From Marinobacter sp. DY40_1A1 (lineage in GTDB: Bacteria > Pseudomonadota > Gammaproteobacteria > Pseudomonadales > Oleiphilaceae), in the NCBI RefSeq assembly GCF_016597815.1, contig NZ_VCHA01000001.1, positions 372,001 through 436,000 of the forward strand: 64,000 bases of DNA, given 5' to 3'. Positions 39,778-48,041 of the stretch are shown here, one piece after another; position 1 is the first letter of the stretch, and every line of letters starts with the position of its first letter. The translations under genes were made by a program, and so were the position numbers. Under the pieces are notes generated by a model, which worked only from the letters and a program-made list of their open reading frames with translations, did no database searches and was not told the DNA's origin.

Positions 39778-39951
39778 AAGGCGAGGCCAGGCTGGTAAAT
39801 GTTGGGCCCAAGTATACCTGCTTGGACGCGCTCCCGTAATGCGAGTGCGGGATGTTCCTATGGGTTCCGGCATGCCGGGGATTGGGTTAACGTAAACGGT
39901 CTTGGTTCCCATTTTCGGGAAAGGTTAGTTTACAGGCAGCGGGGGCGGTCG

Positions 39952-41061
39952 GTGGAAAACGGTGTTCTGGAAGTGGATACCCTGGTAATCGGGGCTGGAG
40001 TGGTTGGCCTCGCCGTGGCCAGGGCGCTGGCGCAAGCCGGGTGCGAGGTGATTGTGCTGGAGGCAGGGGATCATTTCGGCGAGGGCATATCTTCCCGTAA
40101 TAGCGAGGTGATTCATGCGGGAATCTACTATCCGGAAAGCTCCCTTAAAGCTCGGCTGTGTGTTGAAGGACGAAAGCAACTCTACGAATACTGCGAGAGT
40201 CATAAAGTCGGGTATCGAAAGTGCGGAAAGTGGATTATTTCTACCAGCGAGGCACAAAATAAAGGTCTTGAAGGTATTCAGGCCCAAGGCATCGCCAACG
40301 GTGCTCCTTTGGAGTTGTGGGATGGTCCAACCCTTGCCCGACAGTTGCCATATGTTCGCAGCAGTGCCGGGCTATGGTCGCCGGAAACCGGCATAGTGGA
40401 TACTCATGGCCTGATGCTAGCGCTCTTGGGCGAATTGGAGGATGCGGGTGGTTCGCTGGTGCTGCGTTCCCCGGTTGAGCGCATAGAGTCAGAGGGAGGT
40501 GCGCATGTTTTATGGGTCGGGGGGGCTGAGCCATTAAGGGTGAAGGCGCGAACCCTTGTTAATGCTGCAGGCTTGGGTGCGGTGCCGCTCACCGGGAGTT
40601 GGAAGGGGCTTCCCGATTCCCGGAAACCGGTGCAATGGTTCGCCCGGGGAGTCTATTTCAGTTACGGCGGTCGTCATCCTTTCAGCAATCTGATTTATCC
40701 GGTTCCCGAGCCGGGTGGGCTGGGTGTTCATCTCACCCTCGATCTTGCCGGCCAGGCACGCTTTGGACCGGATGTAGAATGGATAGAAAGGGAGGATTAC
40801 GGTGTCGATCCTGAGCGGGTGCATTCCTTTGTGGCGGGCATACGGCAGTGGTGGCCTGGTATCGAGCCTGAGCGACTTCAGCCTGCGTATGCGGGCATAC
40901 GACCCAAGTTGAAAAACGCAGAGGGCGGTTTTTTTGATTTCAGGATTGATGGCCCCCAGGAGCACGGCATCCCGGGGCTGGTAAACCTGTTTGGTATTGA
41001 GTCGCCGGGGCTGACATCCTGTTTGGCCATTGCAGGTCTGGTGAAGGACAAATTGGCGTAA
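39952..41061 (+). CDS. FAD-dependent oxidoreductase, L-2-hydroxyglutarate oxidase/dehydrogenase-like
   Basis: DAO-fold flavoprotein of about 369 residues. The FAD-binding GAGVVGLAVARALAQAG motif lies at the N-terminus (about 10-26), followed by SSRNSEVIHAGIYYP, a stretch typical of L-2-hydroxyglutarate dehydrogenases (LhgO/L2HGDH). The C-terminal LFGIESPGLTSCLAIAG also fits that family. It would oxidise L-2-hydroxyglutarate or a similar 2-hydroxy acid, passing electrons to quinone; substrate is inferred. The GTG at 39952 has a G-rich Shine-Dalgarno-like run upstream. Converges on comF. Confidence 0.85.
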   Translation: MENGVLEVDTLVIGAGVVGLAVARALAQAGCEVIVLEAGDHFGEGISSRNSEVIHAGIYYPESSLKARLCVEGRKQLYEYCESHKVGYRKCGKWIISTSEAQNKGLEGIQAQGIANGAPLELWDGPTLARQLPYVRSSAGLWSPETGIVDTHGLMLALLGELEDAGGSLVLRSPVERIESEGGAHVLWVGGAEPLRVKARTLVNAAGLGAVPLTGSWKGLPDSRKPVQWFARGVYFSYGGRHPFSNLIYPVPEPGGLGVHLTLDLAGQARFGPDVEWIEREDYGVDPERVHSFVAGIRQWWPGIEPERLQPAYAGIRPKLKNAEGGFFDFRIDGPQEHGIPGLVNLFGIESPGLTSCLAIAGLVKDKLA

Positions 41062-41074
41062 CAGCCAGGAGGTT

Positions 41075-41818
41075 CTATCCCGGCGTTCTGGCCAGGGCCC
41101 AAACCTGAATCTCTGTTGCGCCCGCATCCCGTAGCGCAGACGCGAGCACCCTTGCAGTTGCTCCTGTAGTGACCACGTCATCCACGATGGCGATCCGTTC
41201 TGGTACCTTCGCACAGACTTCAAATACGCCATGCAGGTTTTTCAGCCTGGCCTCTCTGCTCAGTCCACGCTGAGCCTGCACTTTTCGAACCCGGCGGACG
41301 ATCCCTGCACTAACCGGTATATCGAGGGCGGCCCCCAGTTGTTCAGCTATATCCCGGGCCTGATTGAATCCGCGCTCACGGCGGCGCGAAGAAAGCATAG
41401 GTGAGGGGATTAGCAAGTGCGGCTTTATATGGTTCTGATCCCGAAATACAGACTCAACATAGCTCGTAAAGCCCGCAATCAGAGGTCGGGCAAATTTATG
41501 CTGCCGGTTGTATTTGTATCGGCTGATCATGCCATCAACCGGATACTGGTAGCGCCAGGGTATGTATGAGTGAGCAAAGGCAGGTGGTGATATCAGGCAG
41601 TCGCTGCAAACCAGTTCGTTCCCCGCGTGCGACATTGGTAGGGCGCAGTAACGACAATGCCACTGGTTAACCGGAAGATCGGCCTGGCAAAAAACGCATA
41701 AACCATTGTAGGCATTAGAAGAAAGGCAACCAACACAGCGGCCTTTGGTTTTGTCGCTGTTAACCTTCGCCAAGTTTAAGGTTGACAGCCAGCTCAGTCC
41801 CTTTATCATCTGATTCAT
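41075..41818 (-). CDS. comF: ComF family phosphoribosyltransferase-like protein
   Basis: Related to competence protein ComF/GntX, needed for DNA uptake or use of DNA as nutrient in some bacteria. The N-terminus has four cysteine pairs (CVGC, CVFC, CRYC, CSDC) that likely bind zinc. The C-terminus is a phosphoribosyltransferase fold with VDDVVTTGATA. Start is placed at 41818 (MNQMIKGLSW), leaving 41 nt to bioB; the frame continues upstream but would cover the bioB operator and bioB start. The bioB promoter overlaps its first codons. Whether the organism is competent cannot be told from this window. Confidence 0.88.
   Translation of the reverse strand: MNQMIKGLSWLSTLNLAKVNSDKTKGRCVGCLSSNAYNGLCVFCQADLPVNQWHCRYCALPMSHAGNELVCSDCLISPPAFAHSYIPWRYQYPVDGMISRYKYNRQHKFARPLIAGFTSYVESVFRDQNHIKPHLLIPSPMLSSRRRERGFNQARDIAEQLGAALDIPVSAGIVRRVRKVQAQRGLSREARLKNLHGVFEVCAKVPERIAIVDDVVTTGATARVLASALRDAGATEIQVWALARTPG
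41782..41809 (+). promoter_or_regulatory. bioB promoter
   Basis: TTGACA (41782-41787), a 16-nt spacer and TATCAT (41804-41809). Predicted transcription would begin around 41816, just before the BirA-like operator. It overlaps the first codons of divergent comF. Confidence 0.6.
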
Positions 41819-41850
41819 CCGTAAACCCAGAGACCGAAAAAGGTTAACAG
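41819..41850. promoter_or_regulatory. BirA-like biotin operator
   Basis: GTAAACC (41821-41827) and GGTTAAC (41842-41848) are separated by 14 nt. This matches the BirA consensus I recall, TTGTAAACC-N14/15-GGTTTACAA, at about 7 of 9 positions per half-site. It lies between divergent comF and bioB, 12 nt before the bioB ATG, so biotinyl-AMP-loaded BirA should repress the biotin operon and possibly comF. Confidence 0.75.
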
Positions 41851-41859
41851 GACTTCTGC

Positions 41860-42918
41860 ATGACTGCCACCGCATTACGCCACGATTGGACGCTTCAGGA
41901 AGCACGCTCACTTTTCGAGCTTCCATTTAACGATTTGTTGTTCCGCGCCCAGACGGTGCATCGACAGAATTTTGATCCCAATGAAGTGCAGGTAAGCACC
42001 CTTTTGTCTATCAAGACAGGCGCTTGCCCTGAAGACTGTAAATACTGCCCTCAGAGCGGTCATTACAATACTGGGCTGGAAAAAGAAAAGCTGCTGGAGC
42101 TGGAAAAGGTTGTAGCAGAAGCCCGCGCCGCGCGAGACAAAGGCGCATCACGCTTTTGCATGGGCGCTGCATGGCGTAGCCCGACGGTTAAGGATATGCC
42201 GTATGTTCTGGATATGGTTCGTGAGGTGAAATCTCTGGGCCTGGAAACCTGCATGACGTTGGGCATGTTGAAGCCTGAGCAGGCGGCAGAGCTGGCGGAA
42301 GCCGGTCTGGATTATTACAACCATAATCTGGATACCTCCGAGAAGTACTACAGCCATATTATTACTACCCGCACCTATCAGGACCGCCTGGATACGCTGG
42401 AAAACGTGCGTAACGCCGGTATGAAAGTATGCTGTGGCGGCATTATGGGTATGGGTGAAGATGAGGATGATCGGGTTGGCATGCTGGTTCAACTGGCGAA
42501 CCTTCCGCAGCACCCTGAAAGTGTGCCAGTGAATATGCTGGTGAAGGTGAAGGGAACCCCCATGGAGAATGTGGAGGATCTGGATCCGTTTGAGTTTATT
42601 CGTGTTCTTGCGGTGGCTCGTATCATGATGCCGGCCTCCCATGTGCGTTTGTCTGCGGGCCGGGAGACGATGAATGAGCAGATGCAGGCGCTGTGCTTTT
42701 TGGCTGGAGCGAATTCGATTTTTTATGGCGAGAAGTTGTTGACCACTTCGAATCCGGAGGCGGATGCAGATATGGCGTTGTTCCGGCGCTTGGGTATTCG
42801 GCCGGAGAAGCGGGAGCAGTGTGCTTCTGAGGCGAAGGATGAAGAGGCGATTGTCGACGCTTTGGAGTATGAGGCTAATCGGCACTTGTTTTATGATGCT
42901 ACTCGGGAAATTGCTTAA
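41860..42918 (+). CDS. bioB: biotin synthase
   Basis: Radical-SAM enzyme that inserts sulfur into dethiobiotin, the last biotin step. Its 352 residues include the 4Fe-4S motif CPEDCKYC near residue 53 and the YYNHNLDTS and [10 protein letters not shown] motifs that hold the 2Fe-2S cluster region. CAGGA lies 7 nt before the ATG. It leads a bioB-bioF-bioH-bioC-bioD operon, separated from bioF by a 206-nt gap that holds repeat copy 2. bioA is not in the window. Confidence 0.98.
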   Translation: MTATALRHDWTLQEARSLFELPFNDLLFRAQTVHRQNFDPNEVQVSTLLSIKTGACPEDCKYCPQSGHYNTGLEKEKLLELEKVVAEARAARDKGASRFCMGAAWRSPTVKDMPYVLDMVREVKSLGLETCMTLGMLKPEQAAELAEAGLDYYNHNLDTSEKYYSHIITTRTYQDRLDTLENVRNAGMKVCCGGIMGMGEDEDDRVGMLVQLANLPQHPESVPVNMLVKVKGTPMENVEDLDPFEFIRVLAVARIMMPASHVRLSAGRETMNEQMQALCFLAGANSIFYGEKLLTTSNPEADADMALFRRLGIRPEKREQCASEAKDEEAIVDALEYEANRHLFYDATREIA

Positions 42919-42933
42919 ACAAACACCGAGTAG

Positions 42934-43043
42934 GCGGCGGGTGGGGGCTTCTTCTCGGGATACGCTACGAGCACATCCATGTGCGCTTGTTTCGGGCCGT
43001 CCTTGGCCCTCTACAATCCCGAGAAGAAGCCCCCACCCGCCGC
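42934..43043 (-). repeat. variable-stem hairpin element, copy 2 (28-bp perfect stem, in bio operon)
   Basis: Arms 42934-42961 and 43016-43043 are perfect 28-bp reverse complements. The 54-nt loop (42962-43015) holds the conserved core in reverse orientation: CGCTACGAGCACATCCATGT and then the inner hairpin GGGCC-GTCCTT-GGCCC. It starts 16 nt after the bioB stop codon and ends 81 nt before bioF, so it may uncouple or attenuate expression inside the operon. Confidence 0.9.
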
Positions 43044-43124
43044 TCATAGTTCTCAGTTGCCTACCGCTCAATCATTTCCAAGCCAATAAATATATACGTT
43101 GGTCATTTTTCTGGATGCTTATTC

Positions 43125-44300
43125 GTGCGTGACTTCACAGCTGAACTGAAACAACGAAAACAGGCTGGGCTATATAGAACGCGCCGGCATATTTCTGGCC
43201 CTCAGCAGCCGGTTTTAACTGCTGATGGTAAGCGGTTACTTTCGTTTTGCAGCAACGACTACCTTGGCCTTGCTAATCATCCCTCCAATCTTGAAGCCCT
43301 CAGGGATGCCTTGCCCAAAACGGGGCTGGGCGGTGCGGCTTCTCATTTAGTTTGCGGGCACCACGAGGCGCATCACTTGTTGGAAGAACGTCTCGCAGCG
43401 TTTACCGGGCGTAGTTCTGCGTTGTTTTTCTCTACCGGTTATATGGCCAATCTGGGGGTGATTTCTGCGCTGGCAGGGCGTGGGGATACGGTTTTTTCGG
43501 ATCGGTTGAATCATGCTTCCATTATTGATGGCTGTATTCTGAGCCGGGCGAAGGTGCGTCGGTATGGCCATGGGGATGGAGGGTCGCTTGCGGCCATGCT
43601 GGCTGAGACGTCGGGCCACAAGCTGGTGGTAACAGACGGTGTGTTCAGTATGGATGGCGATGTGGCGCCGCTGCGGGAACTGGCGGCGGTGTGTCGCGAG
43701 CACGGTGCGTTGCTGGTGGTGGATGATGCCCACGGTTTTGGGGTGCTTGGGCCGCGCGGGCAGGGGAGCGTGGCGGAGTTTGGTTTGTCTGAGGAAGATG
43801 TGCCGGTTCTTATTGGCACTCTGGGCAAGGCAGCAGGCACCAGTGGTGCGTTTGTAGCAGGGCCGGAGGTGTTGATGGACTATTTGGTGCAGAAGGCTCG
43901 TACCTATATTTACACCACGGCTATGCCTCCGGCGCTGGCTTTAGCCACTTTGAACAGTATTGATTTAATCGAGCATGGTGGTGAGCGGCGAACCCATTTG
44001 CAGAGTTTAATTGCCCGGTTCCGGCAAGAGGCCACAGCTTTGGGTTACACGCTCATGCCCTCGAGCACGCCTATTCAGCCCATTATGGTGGGGGATAACT
44101 GGGCTGCTCTGGCGCTGAGTCAGGCCCTTGAAGAGCGGGGGTTGCTGGTGACGGCCATTCGTCCGCCAACGGTGCCAGCCGGTGAGGCGCGGTTGCGGGT
44201 TACTTTTAGCGCGGCTCATTCCCATGAGGATCTGGATAGCCTGATACAGGGGCTGGCGGATTGTCGGCACTTGCTGGTTGGCGAGGGTGTTGCGGTATGA
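43125..44300 (+). CDS. bioF: 8-amino-7-oxononanoate synthase
   Basis: PLP enzyme condensing pimeloyl-thioester and L-alanine in biotin synthesis. Its 391 residues (GTG start) contain the VDDAHGFGVLG motif and the PLP-lysine context GTLGKAAGTSGAF. It lies 206 nt beyond bioB, the gap being mostly repeat copy 2. The stop overlaps the bioH start (ATGA). Confidence 0.97.
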   Translation: MRDFTAELKQRKQAGLYRTRRHISGPQQPVLTADGKRLLSFCSNDYLGLANHPSNLEALRDALPKTGLGGAASHLVCGHHEAHHLLEERLAAFTGRSSALFFSTGYMANLGVISALAGRGDTVFSDRLNHASIIDGCILSRAKVRRYGHGDGGSLAAMLAETSGHKLVVTDGVFSMDGDVAPLRELAAVCREHGALLVVDDAHGFGVLGPRGQGSVAEFGLSEEDVPVLIGTLGKAAGTSGAFVAGPEVLMDYLVQKARTYIYTTAMPPALALATLNSIDLIEHGGERRTHLQSLIARFRQEATALGYTLMPSSTPIQPIMVGDNWAALALSQALEERGLLVTAIRPPTVPAGEARLRVTFSAAHSHEDLDSLIQGLADCRHLLVGEGVAV

Positions 44301-45046
44301 GTTTTCCGCGAGAGGGCGGGCGCCTTGTTGTCGTTGGAGGCTGGGGTGTGCGTGCAGAGATGTTGGAGGCTGTATACCGGTCCTGGCCGGGCACGGTTGA
44401 GGTGGTGTCTCTGAATAACGACCTCATAGCACGCTGCGGTTCGGTGGCGGATGTGGCCGACGAGCTTCTGGCTCGTTATCCCGAGCCCTCCGTCTGGATG
44501 GGGTGGTCTCTCGGTGCGCAGGTTGTTATGGCTGCCGCGAGCCGGAATGCTGGGGCGGTGTCTGCAGCGATTACGCTTGCAGGGTTCCCGAAGTTTATTG
44601 CAGACGAACGCTGGCTTAATGGCATGTCTGAGGAAGAGTTTGGAGTGTTCAGTCGAGGGTTGAGCCGCGAACCTGAGCGCTACTGGATGCACTTTCTGAT
44701 GCTTATGATAAGTGGCTCAGCTGGCGCTCCTGCTGAGCGTCAACGCCTCAAACCCTGGCTTGGTCAGGGTGCGCCGGTATCACCCTCTAATTTGATTAAG
44801 AGTCTTAAGTGGCTGGAGCGAAGTGATCAACGCCTGTTGTGGTCCCGTGTAAATGTTCCCGTTCTTCATATAACCGGGCCATGTGACCAGGTAGTGGCGA
44901 CCTGGGTTGGCGCTTTGGAAACTCAGCCATCGTCCATCGAGATCAGCATTCCCGGTATGGCTCATTGGCCAGGCGGTGTGTTTGCAGATGAATGCAGAGT
45001 GGTGATTGAGCAATTTCTGGAATCCGCCAATGGTATGGTGTTATGA
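44297..45046 (+). CDS. bioH: pimeloyl-ACP methyl ester esterase BioH-type alpha/beta hydrolase
   Basis: Cuts the methyl ester of pimeloyl-ACP to end the BioC-BioH route to the pimelate moiety. About 249 residues from the ATG at 44297, which overlaps the bioF stop. Catalytic residues are visible: the serine in GWSLGAQ near residue 70, an aspartate in GPCDQVV and the histidine in GMAHWPGG. Position between bioF and bioC supports BioH rather than another esterase. It overlaps bioC by 4 nt. Confidence 0.9.
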   Translation: MSFPREGGRLVVVGGWGVRAEMLEAVYRSWPGTVEVVSLNNDLIARCGSVADVADELLARYPEPSVWMGWSLGAQVVMAAASRNAGAVSAAITLAGFPKFIADERWLNGMSEEEFGVFSRGLSREPERYWMHFLMLMISGSAGAPAERQRLKPWLGQGAPVSPSNLIKSLKWLERSDQRLLWSRVNVPVLHITGPCDQVVATWVGALETQPSSIEISIPGMAHWPGGVFADECRVVIEQFLESANGMVL

Positions 45047-45879
45047 GCTCTCTTGCGATGACTGCTTCCTGCCCTGCAAGTAAGGGTGATATAGCCCGGG
45101 AGTTCGGTAAGGCCCGAGCTACCTATGAGAGCGCGTCCCGGTTGCAACGGCTTATGGGCAACGTGATGCTCGAGAGGCTGGAAGGCCAAGCTGATCCAAA
45201 TTGCGTTCGCGTTCTGGACCTTGGCTGTGGCACCGGCTGGTTTACCCGCAAGTTGGCCAATCTCACGCCCCCAGGGAGCGTGACAGGTATGGATCTTTCG
45301 CCCGGCATGATCGAGCACTCGATTGCACACAGCCCAGCTGAAGTTACATGGCTGGTAGCAGATGCTGAGGCTATTCCGTTGCCCGACCAAAGTTGTGATC
45401 TGATCTTCAGTAATCTCATGATCCAGTGGTGTGCAACACCAGCCAAGGTTCTTCAAGAGTGTCGGCGGGTGCTCAGGCCTGGAGGTAAATTGATGATCTC
45501 AACCCTCCTGGAAGGAACCTTGAAGGAATTGGATCAAGCCTGGCAGAAAGCGGACCCCGGTCAGAGTCATATCAACCGGTTTGAAACGGCTGCGGCGTTC
45601 AAACGCTCAGTGTTCGATGAGTTGCCTGGGGCGCATGTTGAAGCGCACACTTTGCTTCTACCCTATGCTTCGCCCCTCACGCTCGCAGCGGAGCTGAAGC
45701 AATTGGGTGCGGGCTACAAGCATGCCGGCAGACGCCAAACAGCAACAGCACCCGGCCGCTTTCGTGCCATGTGCCAGCATTACCCCACAGCCCCGGAGGG
45801 CGGAGTTGTGGCAAGCTATGAGGCAGCCTGGGTTTACTGGTCATGCCCTGATTCCAATAGCAAAACACTGATTGATTAA
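45043..45879 (+). CDS. bioC: malonyl-ACP O-methyltransferase
   Basis: Methylates the free carboxyl of malonyl-ACP so that fatty-acid synthesis can build the pimeloyl chain. Its 278 residues carry the SAM-binding motif VLDLGCGTGWFTRKL near residue 62 and the LIFSNLMIQWC stretch typical of BioC. It starts at ATGA overlapping the bioH stop. bioD follows after 21 nt. Confidence 0.95.
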   Translation: MSSLAMTASCPASKGDIAREFGKARATYESASRLQRLMGNVMLERLEGQADPNCVRVLDLGCGTGWFTRKLANLTPPGSVTGMDLSPGMIEHSIAHSPAEVTWLVADAEAIPLPDQSCDLIFSNLMIQWCATPAKVLQECRRVLRPGGKLMISTLLEGTLKELDQAWQKADPGQSHINRFETAAAFKRSVFDELPGAHVEAHTLLLPYASPLTLAAELKQLGAGYKHAGRRQTATAPGRFRAMCQHYPTAPEGGVVASYEAAWVYWSCPDSNSKTLID

Positions 45880-45900
45880 AGGGTAGGTTGACTGGCTTTT

Positions 45901-46593
45901 ATGGCTAAAAAAACATTTTTTGTGACAGGAACAGATACCGGCGTTGGCAAGACCATGGTGTCTGCTGCAATTCTGGAAGCCGCCAAAGCGGCCGGCAAGC
46001 GCACCTTGGGTATGAAGCCTATTGCCTCGGGCTGTGATAACACACCTGAGGGGTTGCGGAATGACGATGCGCTGATGCTCCAGCGCGCGGCCACGGAAGC
46101 TCTCACTTACGATCTTGTGAACCCCATCGCTCTGGAGCCGGCCATAGCGCCCCATGTGGCAGCCGCGCAAGCCGGACGAGTTGTAACGGCTGAACGGTTG
46201 GTTGGCTTCTGCCGTGGCATGCAGATGCGGCCAGCGGATCTTTTGCTCATTGAAGGTGCCGGTGGCTGGCGAGTGCCGCTGAATGACCGGGAAACCTACT
46301 CGGCGGTGCCTCGGGAGTTGGGGGTGCCTGTGATTTTAGTGGTTTCGCTAAAGCTGGGATGTATTAATCATGCATTGTTAACAGCAGAAGCAATTCTTAA
46401 TGATGGGTTGGTGTTGGCTGGATGGGTCGCGAACCGAGCTGAACCCGTTGCAATGAGCTGTGAGCAGGAAACCCTGAGCTATTTGACAGAGCAACTCCCG
46501 GTCCCTTGTCTTGGAGTAATGCCCTGGATTGTGACTGCCAATCCCAAAACCTTGAGTGAGTATCTCAACATTGATTCATTGTTTGAAAATTGA
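45901..46593 (+). CDS. bioD: ATP-dependent dethiobiotin synthetase
   Basis: Forms the ureido ring of dethiobiotin from diaminopelargonate, CO2 and ATP. Its 230 residues start with the P-loop TGTDTGVGKTM and include GMKPIASGC and the IEGAGGWRVPL motif. It is the last gene of the biotin operon here. Confidence 0.97.
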   Translation: MAKKTFFVTGTDTGVGKTMVSAAILEAAKAAGKRTLGMKPIASGCDNTPEGLRNDDALMLQRAATEALTYDLVNPIALEPAIAPHVAAAQAGRVVTAERLVGFCRGMQMRPADLLLIEGAGGWRVPLNDRETYSAVPRELGVPVILVVSLKLGCINHALLTAEAILNDGLVLAGWVANRAEPVAMSCEQETLSYLTEQLPVPCLGVMPWIVTANPKTLSEYLNIDSLFEN

Positions 46594-46644
46594 TCAATAA
46601 TATGGCCTAATGGTGTCAATTAATGGTCACGGGAAACCGCAGTC

Positions 46645-46890
46645 ATGATCAATAATACACTCGCAATTGGTATGCAAGGCATTCAGGACGGCATGTACGG
46701 CATGGAAAACGCCGCCCGAAAAATCGCCCGTGCCGGTGTTGATGGCCCTCAAGGTAGCGCCGAAACCGGAAGCAGCCTGATTGAACCGATCATCGACCTC
46801 AAGCTATACGAACGCAGCGTTGAGGCGTCAGCACAGGTGGTAAAAGTTGCTGATGAAACCCTTGGTACTCTGCTCGACATAATGGTCTGA
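46645..46890 (+). CDS. short flagellar rod/hook-like protein
   Basis: An 81-residue protein whose two ends resemble those of axial flagellar proteins such as FlgC/FlgG. The N-terminal helix (TLAIGMQGIQDGMYGMENAARKIARAG) resembles the rod-protein start, and the C-terminal helix (LYERSVEASAQVVKVADETLGTLLDIM) resembles the rod C-terminal domain. The intervening core is almost absent. It lies outside any flagellar operon, just after bioD and 11 nt before the HExxH protein gene. It may be a derived rod-like protein rather than a working rod part; role unknown. Confidence 0.75.
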   Translation: MINNTLAIGMQGIQDGMYGMENAARKIARAGVDGPQGSAETGSSLIEPIIDLKLYERSVEASAQVVKVADETLGTLLDIMV

Positions 46891-46901
46891 GCACTGTTTC
46901 C

Positions 46902-47723
46902 GTGAGCCCACTTTCTTCGCTCCCTCCGATATCAAGCTACTCTAGCAGGAGTGGCTCTGGCAGCGCCTCGGCTGCCGAGTCGTCTGGCCCTTTATCGAAT
47001 TCGACCTATAACCCTCTCGCCCCGGCCGTCCGTGAATCACGCAATACTGGCAAAGCAAATGGTGAGGCGCCTGCAGAAACCGGCAGTCAATCTGTTCGTG
47101 CGGCCGATGAAAACCAGGCTGTGGGCGCAAACCGCAAGCCTGCAGAAGCTGATGCCTCTGATAAAAAAGTCGGTGGTCTGGATGAGGCGGAGCTGAAAGA
47201 GCTAACCGAACTTAAAGCTCGTGACCGTGAAGTGCGCGCTCATGAAGCTGCACATCAGGCAGTTGGCGGTCAGTATGCGGGAGCCATGTCGCTTTCCTAT
47301 CAGCGGGGGCCGGATGGGGCCCAGTACGCGGTGGGTGGTGAAGTATCGATTGATATGTCTCCCGTCAACGGCGATCCTCAGGCAACCATCGAGAAAATGC
47401 GGGTCGTGCGTTCAGCGGCGATGGCTCCGGCAGAGCCCTCTGGCCAGGATCGTGCTGTAGCCGCTCAGGCGATGCAGGTTATGCTGCAGGCTCAGTCAGA
47501 GCTTGCCCTGGAGCAGGAATCCTCGGAGTCCGGCGCAGAAAAGCCTGTGAAGGAAAGTGAGGATGCATCATCTGATTCCGGGCAGGTTGAAGGTTCCCGG
47601 GGTGATACCTCCGAGTCATTGCCCAGGGCCGCTCAACTGGCCAGAAATGCCTATCAGGATATTGCAGGGTTCGGGCCAGAGCGAGCCTCCCCAGGGGATG
47701 GGTTTCTACCCATTTCGGTCTGA
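46902..47723 (+). CDS. putative metalloprotease, SprA-related/CJM1_0395 family
   Basis: A 273-residue protein of the SprA-related family. The first 95 or so residues and the last 60 are low-complexity, rich in S, A, G, E. The conserved core (about 95-205) has HEAAH (H114, E115, H118), a zinc-protease-like HExxH motif, followed by GPDGAQYAVGGEVSIDMSP. Proteolysis is predicted from the motif only. The start is GTG with a weak Shine-Dalgarno, 11 nt after the rod-like gene, so the two are probably co-transcribed. Confidence 0.8.
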   Translation: MSPLSSLPPISSYSSRSGSGSASAAESSGPLSNSTYNPLAPAVRESRNTGKANGEAPAETGSQSVRAADENQAVGANRKPAEADASDKKVGGLDEAELKELTELKARDREVRAHEAAHQAVGGQYAGAMSLSYQRGPDGAQYAVGGEVSIDMSPVNGDPQATIEKMRVVRSAAMAPAEPSGQDRAVAAQAMQVMLQAQSELALEQESSESGAEKPVKESEDASSDSGQVEGSRGDTSESLPRAAQLARNAYQDIAGFGPERASPGDGFLPISV

Positions 47724-47897
47724 ATTTATCATCTGTTAGCCTGCTATTAACGTGGGCGCCCACCACTACTCTTCCTGGAATGCCAGAATCAATACGGGGC
47801 CCTGTAAACGCCGGTGCGTGTTGAGTTTTTGGGTAGGGTTTGAGCCGTTCCCGTCTACTTTGGTGACCAAACTCTACACAAATTATTCACCCGGCTA

Positions 47898-47927
47898 TTG
47901 ACAATTCTGTGCCTCTAAACGTATGTT
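47898..47927 (+). promoter_or_regulatory. promoter of first acyl-CoA dehydrogenase
   Basis: A perfect -35 TTGACA (47898-47903), an 18-nt spacer and TATGTT (47922-47927). The -10 lies inside the first PsrA-like box. Confidence 0.6.
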
Positions 47928-47942
47928 TCAAACAAGTGTTTA
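47916..47942. promoter_or_regulatory. two tandem PsrA-like boxes
   Basis: TAAAC-GTAT-GTTTC (47916-47929) and CAAAC-AAGT-GTTTA (47929-47942) share one base. They match the PsrA operator consensus I recall, (G/C)AAAC-N2-4-GTTT(G/C), except at one end base each. They cover the -10, so a fatty-acid-responsive TetR-type repressor would block the promoter. Confidence 0.6.
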
Positions 47943-48041
47943 ATTAATGCTGCAGCGCATCTTGTTGCAGTGTCTGAGCAAACCCAAGGCCGCGAGCTGT
48001 TATTACTTTTTCAGCCAAGACCGAAAACCGAGGTGGTTTAA

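Larger units (their letters stand above)
47724..48041. other. 318-nt intergenic region upstream of acyl-CoA dehydrogenase
   Basis: It contains the perfect palindrome GTGGGCGCCCAC (47752-47763), then plain sequence, then a strong promoter with two overlapping PsrA-like boxes (47898-47942) about 100 nt before the start codon. No reading frame of interest. Confidence 0.6.

Noticed and set aside
39892..39933. GTAAAC ... GTTTAC inverted pair between srkA and the FAD oxidoreductase, like BirA half-sites
   Set aside because: The halves are about 30 nt apart, far more than the 14-16 nt spacer of BirA sites, and neither neighbour is a biotin gene.
39799..39951. 51-residue N-terminal extension of the FAD oxidoreductase
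   Set aside because: It has no similarity to the family, lies in the divergent promoter region, and the FAD-binding motif begins naturally after the GTG at 39952.
42934..43043. Integron attC site as an explanation for the long hairpins
   Set aside because: The arm ends lack the GTTRRRY/RYYYAAC core pairs and there is no integrase or cassette-like gene array.
42148..43071. Long antisense open frame of 307 codons across bioB and repeat copy 2
   Set aside because: It is the opposite strand of the well-supported bioB gene, has no recognisable motif, and runs into the repeat element.
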